Shown here in pieces: positions 10,250-22,000 of a stretch of DNA of 64,000 nucleotides. The translations under genes and the position numbers were made by a program. The DNA is from Steinernema hermaphroditum (taxonomy: Eukaryota > Nematoda > Chromadorea > Rhabditida > Steinernematidae), in the NCBI GenBank assembly GCA_030435675.1, contig CM059622.1, positions 6,076,001 through 6,140,000 on the forward strand, in the 5' to 3' direction. Position 1 is the stretch's first letter, and each line of letters starts with the position of its first letter. The notes under the pieces are model-generated. The model was not told where the DNA came from, did not search any database, and worked only from the letters and a program-made list of their open reading frames with translations.

Positions 10250-11688
10250 ATGTCTCTTCGCTACGTCCTCCTCGCCTCGCTGGTGGCGCTCTCCCTCGGC
10301 TGCGACTCGTTCCCCAATGGCACCGAGCACGCCTTCCACTGGTGGTCCTGCGGCGCCGCCGACGGCGTCTCTGTCAGCGCCGTGAAGCCCGTCAACCCCG
10401 ACGATAAGGCCTACCGTAATTCTATGTGACTTCCTTGCGTTCAGGAAGCCTGCAATATCCCGTGAAACTCGGCGACGACCTGAACATCGCCGTCGACCTC
10501 GTCAACAACAACAAGGTCTTCGGCAAGCTCTCCCTCGACGTCACCGTCTGGACTTGGGGCGGCTTCTTCAAGTGCGGCTGGAAGGAGCTCCCCACTTTCA
10601 ACCTTCTGTAGGTTCCCGCTACTACAGTGCTCGACAAAAGTATAGGCCACCCCATTTATTTGGCAGTTTGGAGGGCTAGAGGCAACTTTTGAAGAAACCG
10701 AGTACCTCACGTGAAAAAGCATCGCGAAAAACATAGTTTTCACGAGGAAAGAAGAAATTCTTGAAAGAAAAATAAATGTAAAACAGTTCAAATAAATCTG
10801 AGAACCATTTACAGCTGGACAAAAGTATAGGCCACCCTAGACATTTAATTCGTGTTTAATTGGCAACAACCCCTCTTTTCACTGTTATCCACTAGTATTA
10901 TCTGTTTCACGGCTATTTTGCTGCAATTTTGCATACGCTCTACAACGTGAAAGCGAAAAAAAATTTCGGAAACCCTTCCTTCCAGATCGTGCCGGGACCC
11001 GGAAAAGAATGAAGGTCAAGTTGGGTTCTCAGTTTTAAAGGGGAAGTGATGCCCATAAGCACTTAATTGATCTCGTTTGCACTCCTATGTAATCTGCGTC
11101 GCCGAAAACGGTAATGTGTATGATTTCGAGGCTGTTGGCGAGGAAGGTGTGGCCATGTGCCATCGTATTTCCATATGGGCATGTCTCCAGAATGGACCTC
11201 TTCAATTTTGTCCTTTTCGGCCTGTGTAAGCCATGCGCCTGCACCGATTGCAGCAGAATAGCCGTGAAACACATACGAGTTACGAGTACGAGTGAAAGAC
11301 CCGAAACACATAATACCAGTGAATAACAGTGAAAAGAGGGCTTGTTGCCAATTAAACACGAATTAAATGTCTAGGGTCGCTTATACTTTTGTTGCCTCTA
11401 GCCCTCAAAACTGCCGAATGAAAGGGGTGGCCTATATTTTTGTCGAGCACAGTATACCTGTCTACCGTACCCCTTAGGTCGGACCTCGACACCTGCGATG
11501 TGAGTCTGTCGTGCTCGTTGAAGAAGGGCGCCGGGCCGATCAAGGTGAAGCCGCCGTTCAGCAAGTACGGCGTCATCATCAGCCTCCTCAAGAACAACGC
11601 CCCTTACCAGCTGCAGTACGAACTCAGCGACAAGGGGGGCAACGTCGTCTACTGCCTTATGGCCCAGGCCCGTTCACTCACTCAATGA
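10250..11688 (+). CDS. ML-domain secreted lipid-binding protein (MD-2/NPC2/GM2A-like)
   Basis: Exons 10250-10415, 10445-10607 and 11478-11688 give 180 codons including the stop. Residues 1-17 (MSLRYVLLASLVALSLG) are a signal peptide. The mature part begins CDSFPNG and carries six Cys in the ML pattern, with WWSCG near the start, WTWGGFFKCGW in the middle and CDVSLSCSLKKG / VYCLMAQ at the end. The conserved KPPFSKYGVIISLLKNNAPY strand region fits the immunoglobulin-like ML fold that binds lipids or sterols. Intron 2 (870 bp) holds a Tc1-like element. A second, orphan copy of exon 3 lies at 7540. Poly(A) signal at 11715. The ligand cannot be inferred from sequence. Confidence 0.85.
10625..11452. 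mobile_element. Tc1-like element inside ML gene intron 2
   Basis: The ends read CAGTGCTCGACAAAAGTATA at the left and the complement of CTGTGCTCGACAAAAATATA at the right, each flanked by TA. The arms extend inward as a long imperfect inverted repeat (10814-10925 against 11270-11390). The minus strand near 11190-11240 encodes LTQAEKDKIEEVHSGDMPIW, which resembles the first helix of Tc1-type transposases. No complete transposase remains. Confidence 0.75.
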
Positions 11689-11714
11689 ACCTTTGGCCTT
11701 TTCTGCGCGAAAAA

Positions 11715-11720
11715 AATAAA
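11715..11720 (+). promoter_or_regulatory. Poly(A) signal AATAAA of ML gene
   Basis: It lies 27 bp past the stop codon of the ML gene. Confidence 0.6.
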
Positions 11721-12469
11721 TGAGAAAGTGACTCGACCGATTAAAACGGGAACGGTGTTTTTTTTATTTCTCTAGCACAGTCCGGTTTGCTTATCTATGA
11801 CAGAACGGTTTCCATTTTTTTGAACGAATACTCACCGTAAAAGCACATTCGAGTATCTATAACTATCATTCCTTGATGGCTTATCACTGCCAGTAGTGAA
11901 AGGGTCAAGAGTCATTGTGGGTATTCCGCACGTTCCCAGTGATAACGGATTTGGGGATTTGGAAAGTGAACTCAAAGGAACAAAGGAGCACAACATGTTC
12001 ACGTGCTATGGACATGGCACAAGCGACGTTTTGCGTCGCCATTGCCTGGCAACTTCCAGAAGACAGCTTTTGAGTTGTGGCTTTGGTGGTTGGTCACTGA
12101 CGCATTTACACAGCGAAATACGGTCACGGGGTCACGGCTCGTACGAAAAATTAAAAATTCTTTTCTGCACAAAATCCAGAAGTGTGTTGCTATGAAAATG
12201 TTTCTTTCGGCACGCAGACCAGGACACGGTCGCTTTCCAGCTTGTCCCTCTCGCTTTCTCCAATCAGCAGCTTTCTATCTACACTGGGTCATTGAAACTT
12301 CCCATTTATTTTATCGATGTGTGCTCCAGCCGATGTGTGTGGTATCGATCTCCGCTCCACGCAGAGATATCTTTTAGAACAGTTGCTTTTTTGCCTTCAT
12401 TCACAGTTTCCCAAATGCGACGAAATGTTCGTTTTGTAAAGGGCGAGAACAACTTTTGGATTTTCCTTA
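11721..12469. other. No gene recognised
   Basis: No exon with domain support was found. An X-box-like ATTGCC-T-GGCAAC lies at 12041-12053, but I could not find a signal-peptide exon downstream of it. Confidence 0.4.
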
Positions 12470-13549
12470 AGGCCTGTTTATACTCTACGCGACTGCGCGA
12501 CAGCAAAACGTGTCGCGCAGCGCCGCGACCGGCCGCACAGCTGCGCGACACGCAAAGGGCGTTTATACTCTGCGCGACAGCTTCGATCGCAGATATGACA
12601 GATATCTTGCTGTTTCATGGTAAGATCTTGTGGAACTATCACTGCAATCATGATTATTGGTGATATTCCCTGCAAGGCACTTCGCCTTAAAAATTGTTTG
12701 GGTGTTCGTGGCGGGACCAAGGTGGATCAGATTAACCTAACCTCACCAAAAACCGGCAAAGTTGGCATAAATCACCCTTCCATGGTGATTTCCAGCTTAG
12801 CCGAACGTGCGAACTTTCCAAATTATAACCTGCTGTGAGCAGGTCGAACCTACGAAATTTACTACCAAAGTAGCAAAGGCTTAAAATCTTCCCAAAATCA
12901 CGTTCCCGGGGTTTCCCAAATTGGTACGAACCTACGAAATTTACTACCAAAGTAGCAAAAGGCTTAAAATCTTCCCAAAATCACGTTCCCGAAGTTTCCC
13001 AAATTGGTACGAACATGCGACATTTACCTAATTGTAGCCCGTTCCTAGCATCGGCTTACTGTAGGTCAGAGTGATTGTCGAAAACAAAAGTATGCCCGCC
13101 GCTCTGCGACAAGAAGAACATTTACTCCCAAAAACAGAGGGATTCGTAGTCAATGAACGGGGACGAATCTAGGAAAACCCAAGAAACCTACACGCAAGTC
13201 ATCAACCTGCACAAAAAATACGTTGAAACAAAAAAATCCGATGAATTTTGCACAAAAAACTGACTATGCAGCTGCGCGACACACACCCTGCAGCTCAGCG
13301 AGCTGAGCGGCAGCAAAATCGGTCGTCGCGCTGCGCGACAGGTCGCACAGTCGCGCAGAGTATAAACGCACTCACTGTGTCGCGTAGCTGCGCGACTGTG
13401 CGACAGGCAACAATCGGTCGCCGCGCTGCGCGACACGTCGTGCAGTCGCGCAGAGTATAAACACCTACGCGACTGCGCGACTGTCGCGCAGCGCGGCGAC
13501 CGATTTCACAATGCTACGCGACACTATCGCGCAGAGTATAAACAGGCCT
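12470..13549. mobile_element. PIF/Harbinger-like MITE with nested GCGCGAC repeats
   Basis: The element starts AGGCCTGTTTATACTCT and ends with its complement AGAGTATAAACAGGCCT. Both ends are flanked by TTA, the 3-bp target typical of PIF/Harbinger. Internal copies of the subterminal unit (GCGCAGAGTATAAACGC or its complement) near 12560, 13350 and 13450 suggest insertion of related elements into each other. The rest is a palindrome-rich field of TGCGCGACA units. No transposase is encoded. Confidence 0.75.
12846..13010. repeat. Tandem duplication, two copies of about 82 bp
   Basis: Two adjacent copies begin GAACCTACGAAATTTACTAC at 12846 and 12928. They differ by one inserted A and a few substitutions. 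They lie inside the Harbinger-like MITE. Confidence 0.85.
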
Positions 13550-14816
13550 TTAAAAAAATTGGAAAAATGTAATGCTACCGTAATTTACTACTTAACTTTT
13601 CATATAGTCTACACAACTCTATATCTATTACAAACCTTTTTTTAAAATTGCAAACTTTTTTATTTAATATTATTTAAACTTTGGATAGGTCTACAACGTG
13701 GCTGTGGCTGTTGCTGTGTAAAGTCGTGTAAAGTCGAAGAGCGGTAATTTGCTTGTGTAAAATATGATCGGTTCTAAAAAACTAATTATTTCCAAAATGT
13801 GACTATTCTGCATTTGTGCAAAGCCAAATTTATGAGAGACGAGTAAAGTAAACAGAAGACATAAAAATTGTGTTACAAGATTGGCGGAAGTGCATACATT
13901 TTGAATGTTTTCGAAAACGGGCTTTTTATCACATACCATCTGATTCGGCTTACAGTTGATGAACACCTTGTCTGCATCAGTTTCAGTGAAGTCTGCCAGT
14001 GAAATCAGAACAGAATCAGTCATCAATCAGTGAAAACAATCAGTTTTTTTAGAGCCGGCCATACTTAGTCATGTATCGTATTTTGAAGGAATAATGTACT
14101 GTCTCCGCCCTCTCAGTGTGAAAACACAAGAAAACAAAGAACTTTTTACTTTTTACTTTTTACTCGCTGATCAAAGACGCGAGATGACACAGGTGGTTGG
14201 CGCACACAAGAGCTCGGATGACAGTCTGCAACGGCCTTTCGCGATTCTATCTAGACTGAAGACGATGTCCGAGAAGGTTCCGCTGATGGTTACGCGGACA
14301 GCTCTTGTAGATAATCGACAATATTCGGCAGAATTTGAGAGAAAAATTGCCATCGACGACTGGTTCAGACCAGAGAGGCACCAACGGATTGGATTGGATA
14401 AGCTGAGTTTACCGACCAACTGGTTGAAGGACTGATTTGGACATTTTCTATCGTTCCATGAAACAATCCAAAGTTCACTCCTTGTGGATTGTGGCACACA
14501 AGGACCACGATTATGCGGGAAAGTACTTGTTAAAATTTACCGATGAACGGATTGACTGGCCAGAAGAGAGCTGCAGCAATCTCTCGAAAGTAAAAGTTAC
14601 CCAGAAGAAGAGAATTGTTGAACATCTTAAGCAACTTGATGAAGTGGAATCATTTGAGAAGCTACACAAGAATGAAAAGATAGTACCTGATCGTTTTGCA
14701 AATAACCCAGGATAGCCGCTAACCAGCATGGTGGCCTTTCTGGGAGTCGGATTTCCGGTCGACGTGGAAAAGGAGAACACTCATTCCCACGCACGCACTT
14801 TGCTCTCTCGTTTGTG
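13550..14816. other. No gene recognised; two unassigned + strand ORFs
   Basis: ORFs at 14094-14435 and 14437-14715 run in succession (113 and 92 residues). The second is acidic and Lys-rich, with WIVAHKDHDYAGKYLLKF. I do not recognise either and see no splice sites linking them to neighbours. They could be pieces of an old mobile element or a decayed gene. Confidence 0.3.
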
Positions 14817-14829
14817 GTCGCCTGGCAAC
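14817..14829 (+). promoter_or_regulatory. X-box-like RFX/DAF-19 site
   Basis: GTCGCC-T-GGCAAC matches the RFX half-site consensus GTNRCC/RGYAAC perfectly with a 1-nt spacer. It lies 367 bp upstream of the ATG at 15196. Confidence 0.5.
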
Positions 14830-15195
14830 AAACGTTCTACAAATAGATCAGCTTTCATTCACACCTTTCCTTTGTGCACTTACTGAGTTTCTGACTGCAC
14901 CGGATGGACCATTTGATGAAGACAGAACACCGTATCCATTGCTACAGACTCTCTATGAAGATGTCTGGCAGTGGTTTCCCTAACTTCCAGTGGAACAACA
15001 AATAAAAAATGCAGAAAAGCGTGGTCGAAAAGAACAAAAGATTAAAAAATGGTTGCCGAGCGCCCCCGTAGAGCGTACATTTCTGCACGCTTGGACGGCG
15101 TGTTTCCACGCTAGGGCTACGGTGGCATCCGTACTAACCCTCCTCCCTTATTGTCTCGTGTCCCACTCTGTCGAAAAGCAGCTTCTTGCCGCCAA

Positions 15196-15484
15196 ATGAA
15201 GTTCTTTCTGGCCGTTATTCTTGTAATTCTTCGGTGGACTGTCGCCGACATCGGCAAGGAACTCAAGCAGAAGAGCTACAACACTATGGTCAGAGAAGCC
15301 ATGGAGAAGAAGGGCGACATCGACCCCGAAATTTACCGTCTCTGGGAGGCGCTCTGTCATGGCACATTTCCCGTGGAGATATTTCCGAACAAACGACGCC
15401 CGATGACCGTGAGTTACAAGGGCACGGAGCAGATGGACGGAAAGTGTGCGAAGGACGACGAAGAGAAGACCCGCTACGTTCCAT
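15196..15484 (+). CDS. First exon: signal peptide plus WEL-C-type module (orphan, or alternative start for gene B)
   Basis: The ATG opens MKFFLAVILVILRWTVA, a clear signal peptide. An approximately 80-residue charged helical module follows, containing YRLWEALC and a second Cys (DGKC), and then a phase-1 donor (CCAT|GTAAGT). The residue pattern LWEALC..DGKC aligns with LWELIC..DGNCP in gene E modules. No following exon was found within 3.5 kb. The phase would allow splicing to the Thr-rich exon at 19422 of gene B, skipping the exon at 19068. It may equally be a remnant of a deleted gene. Confidence 0.65.
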
Positions 15485-15936
15485 GTAAGTTTTGTTTTGG
15501 ACATAAGTAGGGAGCATTCGATGCCAAGAGTTGATGTCATGCTCTTGTAAGCGTTCTGTTTGTACTCTCATCCTGATGGACGAACTGGAATCTTCAGTTA
15601 TCGTGCAGACCACACTTTGTATATACCTTGCATAGACTGCAAATCAGCAACCTCTAGTTTTCATTGAATCATCAACAATTTGATGACATGTGCGCATAGT
15701 TGCTGTCTTACTTGAAGATGCACGAATGTCTGGAAAACGTCAGTGTCGATCGTTTCTAACAGTTATGTATGTACTGGCTACGGTTGTATGAAGTTAGCGC
15801 GCCCTTTTTGACCAAAAGAAAGAGCTCAATGTGATATGAGATTGCGCGCTAAATTCAGTACGCTCAAAAACGGCCCACCCAACCTGGTTGCCGGATTGGA
15901 GTAGGCTACAGTGAATCGTTAAAACGAAGATTATGT

Positions 15937-16537
15937 GAGAAAATATCCCGCGAGAAAATATCCCAGCTATGGCAACAAGTCATACTCATTTCAACAAAGG
16001 CAACAAGTCATGCTCTTACGCTCTGTTGCTTCTTCGGGTGCTTGATTTCAGCATTTTTTCTTCTCTTATGTTGTAGTCACTCTCCACACTTCTGTGATCC
16101 ACCGAAGCAGGATTAAAGTAAAAATCGGGGTAGAAATGAGGTAGATCGCCTGTAAAATGAATTCAGAACTCCATAAGTTGGAATTTAGACCTTCAGAAGT
16201 ACTAGGATATCAGCGAAGCCGTCAAAACAACAGGGCTCGCATTAAATCAATAGGCATAGTCCTAAGCCGGGGCCTAAGCCAAGACGGAGTTTGCTTCGCA
16301 TTTCGCTTCGCTCGCCCACAGCCTGAATTTGCAGACTGCAATCTGCGAAAATAAGCGGATCCTAGATTATCCATAACAAGAGATTTGTCTCGTTTGCCCA
16401 TTCCAGACAATTCCCTCATTTTCAAACTATAAAAGTTAGGCCGCCCAACGCGAAAAGAGGCTGTCTTTGTGATGCATTTGCTGAAGAACAGAAGACTATT
16501 GCCATAGCTGGGATATTTTCTCGTGGGATATTTTCTC
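15937..16537. mobile_element. MITE with about 40-bp terminal inverted repeats
   Basis: The left end is GAGAAAATATCCCGCGAGAA..CCCAGCTATGGCAA and the right end is its complement, ending TTTTCTC. Each end itself contains the direct repeat GAGAAAATATCCC twice. No coding capacity was seen. I could not define a target duplication, so the superfamily is open. Confidence 0.7.
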
Positions 16538-16973
16538 CATTGACGTCATTTGTTTCCCCAGGTCGTCGTCTCGGTTAAGTGTGTTATATATTGTTTTGTA
16601 GCAGAGTTTTGCCATAATTCCTGACATAACTTTCTCCGTATACAGTGTAGTGTATGGTATAGTAAAGGGGTGCTTGTTGTTTCGACTAGCACCTCTTACT
16701 CTTCCACGACCTATTTCTTAAGGATGCACCAGGTGCCCATGCATTATTTCTTTCCGGTGCATCTCCCATGGACACTGATACATTGTCTGTGGAAAAAGGT
16801 CCAAGACAGGAGAATGGCTCCTCCGCTCTGACACCCTTTATAAGTTCCACACACGCGGTCGTCCAAACTGCAGTGAATGCTCGCCCAAAACGACGAGATG
16901 CGCAAAGCCACGCTAAGTACGCAAACCGCTGCCGCTACGCGGTAAATCCACAAGACTGCAGCACAATACCGAC

Positions 16974-17152
16974 CAGTGATCCTAAACGAGTCCGAAATCA
17001 AAACGAGTCCGAGTCCGAGTCCGAAAAACGAGTCCCGATCAAAACGAGTCCGAGTCCGAAAAACGAGTCCAGATCAAAACGAGTCCGAGTCCGAGTCCGG
17101 ACTCGGACAAGCAGAGCCAAACAGACTCGTTTTGGACTCGTTAGGATCACTG
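16974..17152. mobile_element. hAT-like MITE with internal GAGTCC tandem repeats
   Basis: The ends are CAGTGATCCTAAACGAGTCC and the complement of CAGTGATCCTAACGAGTCC. They are flanked by a perfect 8-bp duplication, ATACCGAC, at 16966-16973 and 17153-17160. An 8-bp duplication with CAG..CTG-type ends is characteristic of hAT elements. The interior is a microsatellite-like run of GAGTCC units. Confidence 0.85.
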
Positions 17153-17160
17153 ATACCGAC

Positions 17161-19060
17161 TTAAATCGCGACAACCCGAATGTTGTCGGCCTAAGCTCCG
17201 CGATAGAGCAATGACCGTTCGTCCCGGATGACGAAGAGGATCAAAGCTGATAGTGGCACACAACGCGAAAGGTGTACAGTTAACTGTTTATTGTCACCAA
17301 GCAAAGTAGGATGCAGGAGGATGCTAATCACAAGCAGAGCCAAATACAAGATCTTCTGCATACACAGAATCACAACGGTCCAAGTTTTTCGCAACGTTCT
17401 TCGCAGTCACGCTTCGTGTCGTAGCGATCAGGTTCAGCCTGTAGTCGCTCACACGCTTCGTCCTTCGGTTCCGTTCCCAAACGTTAGCAGACCGTCCGCG
17501 CAGCTACGGTGGATGTTCTCGAATGTTCTGCGCTTGAAAGACTCTTCGTGGCGAGACCAAGGCTTAGACTGGTGAACTTCTGATGTTGTCTCCTTGCACT
17601 TTTTGCTTGATGTTAAAAATCAAGTAAAAAGTGCTATGGCTCGCGTCTCGACGCGATCGTCTTGCAGCCGTGGTGGATGCGTCTTCCGTTGACTTTCTGC
17701 TGGATCAGAGACAGTTAGCACTGTAATGCTTTGCAATTACTAGAACAATCAACAGAAATGAGGAAACGAAAGGTCGCAGACGCGTTTGTCGCGACATTGT
17801 CTGTTGTCTGTGCTCCTGAGTGGATAACATAAACATTTCTCTCGAACAGCGCTCCATGTCAGACATTCACCTTCACCTTCACCCTCGTGAAACCATTTCC
17901 TTCTTCAGATCACATCTTCGGTGTTCGGAATGTGCTAAAAAGAGCAAAAGTTGCACACGTATACATACAGAATCGAATGTTGCCAAGGAACGTTTTCCCT
18001 ACAATCTGAAAAGCTAGGACTGCGTGGCAACCAACCGTGTTACCTCAGCTATTGATTGGAGATCCATTCGCAAGGTTGTTTACTTGAACTGTAGAGTGGA
18101 CGCATGGAAGTACAAAGACCTTGTCTTCTAAGGAATCTCGATATTCAGAACAGCAGAGTTAATATTTCAAGGGATGTGTGGGGTCATAAATTTGAAACTT
18201 CATAAGATCGGTTGCATAAAACATCTATAAATTCTATGGAAGTTTCTCAAATATATCGATACAGTCACCCTGCAAAATTACCCAATACTCGCAAAAAAAT
18301 TTAAGTACGCAGAAGCTGCGCACAGATGAAGCGGAAATTGGATTATACAGAGAAGCGTGGTCCTAATTCCTATTACACAGTGTGTGAACATGCGTTGAAA
18401 CACGATTTCCGATGAATCCGTGTCTCACAAAATTGGTTCTCTAAGGAGAAACGCCGTCTAGAGGGATGCGTCTACTTCTCTGCACGGCACTCTGTTGTGC
18501 TCGAACTGTTTGTGGGTCGTTACATTCGTAGTCGGTTGGCATCAGTCCAACGCCACCCTCAATCCTCGTTGTCCACTACCACTGTATACTTCTAGGGCAG
18601 ATAGGCCATGAGTTGGACTTTAATATAAACGATGAATTTGGCGGGAATTTGACACAATCGTCGCATGAAAGATTAACAAAGGAAAGAATAGATACAGCCT
18701 AACATATGCGATGCACTTTGTACCCGACGTGCGTTTCTGCGCTCTCAGTTCAGTCGGAAGACGCCGACCACATAGTGTCGTGTGTCCAAAAGATCAAAAA
18801 TTCTTTTGACTTCGCCACTGAGCGCAGCGAGACGATCTTGTTGCTTTTCTTTAGTGTGGTTCTGATTCCTATACGGTCTATATGGGAAATTCAATGACCA
18901 TCACAGTCCGATTTTGGGAGGTGTACTGTCACTTTACGCACTTCTCTTTCGCTTTTGAAATTCGCAGTTTTTCCTTAAGCTGATATTCAATTCTGAAACA
19001 CCAATCTTCAAGCATCATGTTCGTTTTTTTTCATTCGTTTTTCACATATCGTGCCAGTCG
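17161..19060. other. No gene recognised
   Basis: No exon or domain can be supported in this stretch. A one-mismatch X-box (GTTGCC-A-AGGAAC) is present at 17979-17991. Confidence 0.45.
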
Positions 19061-19067
19061 TTTCCAG

Positions 19068-22000
19068 ATGTCCCAATCCACTCTCCTTATTTTGGCAATC
19101 TTTCTACCTCTTTCCTTGCTCAACATAGAGTTAGATTACGTAAAGTGGACCAATCAAGTAAAGGACTGGTGCATGTCGGACATCTTTCGCATCTTCGACG
19201 AATTGAACGAAGCGGGCGATGCGAATGAAATCGAAACTCATCGCAAGATGGCTTATACCTGGGAGTTGATGTGCAACAAGAAGGTGGAGCCTCAGGATAA
19301 AATATTCGACGTCTATCCCCCAAGTATAAACCGTCACAAAAAATACGAAGAGCAACCATGTAAAACCGACTGTCCTTGTTAGTGGTTCTTGTCTTTCACA
19401 CCCCTTAGCTACTCTTTTCAGATGACACTATCACAACCACCACCACAACGACCACAAGTACAAGTAAGTCACGTTCAAGAAAGTCTTCACAACTTCTCTT
19501 TGCCAAAACCCAAAAATAAAACTATCTACTTCTGCTTCTAGAAGCCATGTTCAACTATTGCGACCGATGCAAATCAAACATAGAGCCCCTCCTCTACATA
19601 GTATTCATCGAAATCAAACCGAAAAAGAGTCTGATTTCGAACAATTTCTGCGATCGCTTTTCTCACAGGCTCATGAAAGAGGGAACCAAAAATAGAGTCC
19701 CCTTATTCACATCACCGATGGCCATTCTAGCGACGACGACAACTTCAACAACCACTACAACGACGACAACACCCACCACTACATCCACAACGACCACCAC
19801 CACGACCACCACTACCACGGAGTACATTCCGGTGACGGAGTTCGCGCACCAGTGCCTCTCCTGCAACAACTTCTCCTTCTGCGAAGTGCTCGCCGCGAAG
19901 CCCCTGGTCTGCGAGAAGTGCGCCTGTCCCCTGGGGCGTGAGGGGGAGTGCTGCGACGATGGTGGGTCTCCGATGGCCTCCAGACCCCCCTCAAGTCATC
20001 ACTTCAGTCGTCGACGTCTGTGGAGGTCCGCTGGACCCGTGCCGCGACGACACGGAGGACATGCACCGCCGCTGCGAACGGCAGATACCCTCCGGGAGGC
20101 CGGTGTGCGTCTGCCAGCCCGGCTGGACGGGGGTCAACTGCACAGAGAGTGGGTTAGAACATGCATGAGCTGACTCAGACGGCGCCTTTTAGTATACGAT
20201 CCTTGTGAGAAATCGGATTGCAAAAGCAACTCAAGTTGCAAAGCCAGTGGCAACGACTACACATGCACTTGTCCTCAAACGATGGCAGGACGATTCTGCG
20301 AAAGTAAGACTCCAGCAGGTTGCACAGCTAACAGGCCTTTTCAGTGTTCGAGTGGTGCTATCCTGACTGTTTTCGTAAGTTTCGTGTCTTCCTGAAAGAA
20401 ATACTACGTGTGCATATGCAGCTTGCGAAATAAGTGGTAGTCGGTGCAAGAACGACGGTGTCTGCTGGCCTCATATCGACGCCCACTCCCTCGACGACTT
20501 CCAGTGCATCTGCGTCGGAGGCTACACTGGACCGGATTGCACAGGTGAGGAAGCTCTCGATATTTTCCGTTCGATGCGGTTGTGGAAAACCATCACATCA
20601 CAACCAAATGTGTTCCTCCGATCTGACAAGGGAACCTTCCGAAGTGTCCTGCTCGGATCGAGCTGGAAATTGACACACAGGTAGGCCTTCTTTAGTGTAT
20701 GTCATCCCCAAAAGGGCACCTGCTTATACGCATACCAGGTCATGTAAACACCCTTCGCAAGTTACGGTCAAACAACTATAGCCAACTTCGGCAACGATTG
20801 ACAGATGGTGTGTATGGCCGAATCGGGTAGTATCTCGGCTGCCCTTTTTGGGGTTCGGGTTCGACTCCCCTCCCAGCCCATATTTTTCTTATCGCTTCTT
20901 GAACATATTTAAGTTTGTTTTTGTCTTACTAAAAGGTAGTAATGAAATTTTTTTTAAACAAATTTGAACATTACGGCAATGCAGATAAGTGCTAACCGAT
21001 TCCAAAATATGATACGGAATACCTGGCATCACGCTGGATTTATTGACGAACACCCTCCTTCTTTCGAAACGCCGGAACATTTTTGCTTCAATTTCGACGA
21101 AGGGCATCAATGCATGTGTTCCAAAATGCCCGTTCTTCGCTGTGCTCGTTGTGAAGGATTCTTGTGTGTTACGCATCTTGTTGATGTTGAACATAATTGT
21201 TAAGGAACACCGTTGTTATAAAAAAATTTGTTCTCATTACTACCTTTTAGTAAGACAAAAACAAACTTAAATATGTTCAAGAAGCGAGAAGAAAAATATG
21301 GGCTGGGAGGGGAGTCGAACCCGCACCTCAAAAACGGCAGCCGAGATACTACCCGGTTCGGCCATACACACCATATTTCAATTGTTGCCGAAGTTGGCTA
21401 TAGTTGTTTGACCGTAACTTGCGAAGGGTGTTTACATGACCTGGTATGCGTATAAGCAGGTGCCCTTTTGGGGATGACATACACTAATGAATGCCTACCT
21501 GTGTGTCAATTTCGAGCTCGATCCGAGCAGGACACTTCGGAAGGTTCCCTTGTGAGTGAACAAGGCAGTGATGATTCGAATACAAATTTCAGAGGAAATT
21601 CCTTGTGAAGTGAGGAACCCTTGCAACCACGGCGGTAGCTGTTACGTTGAGTTTGGACGGGAGGTCTGTGACTGTCCTGCGATCTGGACAGGACCCTACT
21701 GCGACGGTAGCTCCCCATTCTGTAAACTCGGCAGCCGCTCTTTTCAGATTTCAATATCTGTCACGATGAGGACGAGAAGTGTATCTACGGAACGTGCAAC
21801 AGACTCAGTGATAGAGAATACGACTGCACTTGTTTCCCTGGATACACGGGCGCCAACTGCTCTATCGGTTGGTATACGGTAGTCCGACGACTCTCTAGAA
21901 GACACTTAGACATCAACGAATGCGATGACAATGGAGAGAACGTGTGCGCCTACGATATGCCCTGCATCGACGGCATCAACGACTTCACCTGCATCTGCGC

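Larger units (their letters stand above)
20627..21552. mobile_element. Long inverted-repeat transposon in gene B intron
   Basis: Arms of about 310 bp (20627-20940 and 21235-21552) are inverted copies. The ends read CAAGGGAACCTTCCGAAGTG, flanked by TGA on both sides. The 290-bp interior has an ORF (20964-21203) with NRFQNMIRNTWHHAGFIDEH and a Cys/His tail (RCARCEGFLCVTHL). This looks like the C-terminal end of a DDE transposase, but I could not assign the superfamily. Each arm contains a tRNA-like segment. Confidence 0.75.

Noticed and set aside
11896..12377. Two overlapping ORFs downstream of an X-box-like site
   Set aside because: No signal peptide, domain or donor; the X-box-like match there has a mismatch.
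19547..19730. In-frame ATG extension of the gene B Thr exon (MFNYCDRCKSN..)
   Set aside because: A good acceptor (ATTCTAG at 19730) and the matching exon start in gene C favour the shorter exon.
20812..20880. Functional tRNA gene
   Set aside because: A and B boxes are present but the acceptor arms do not pair and the T stem is incomplete.
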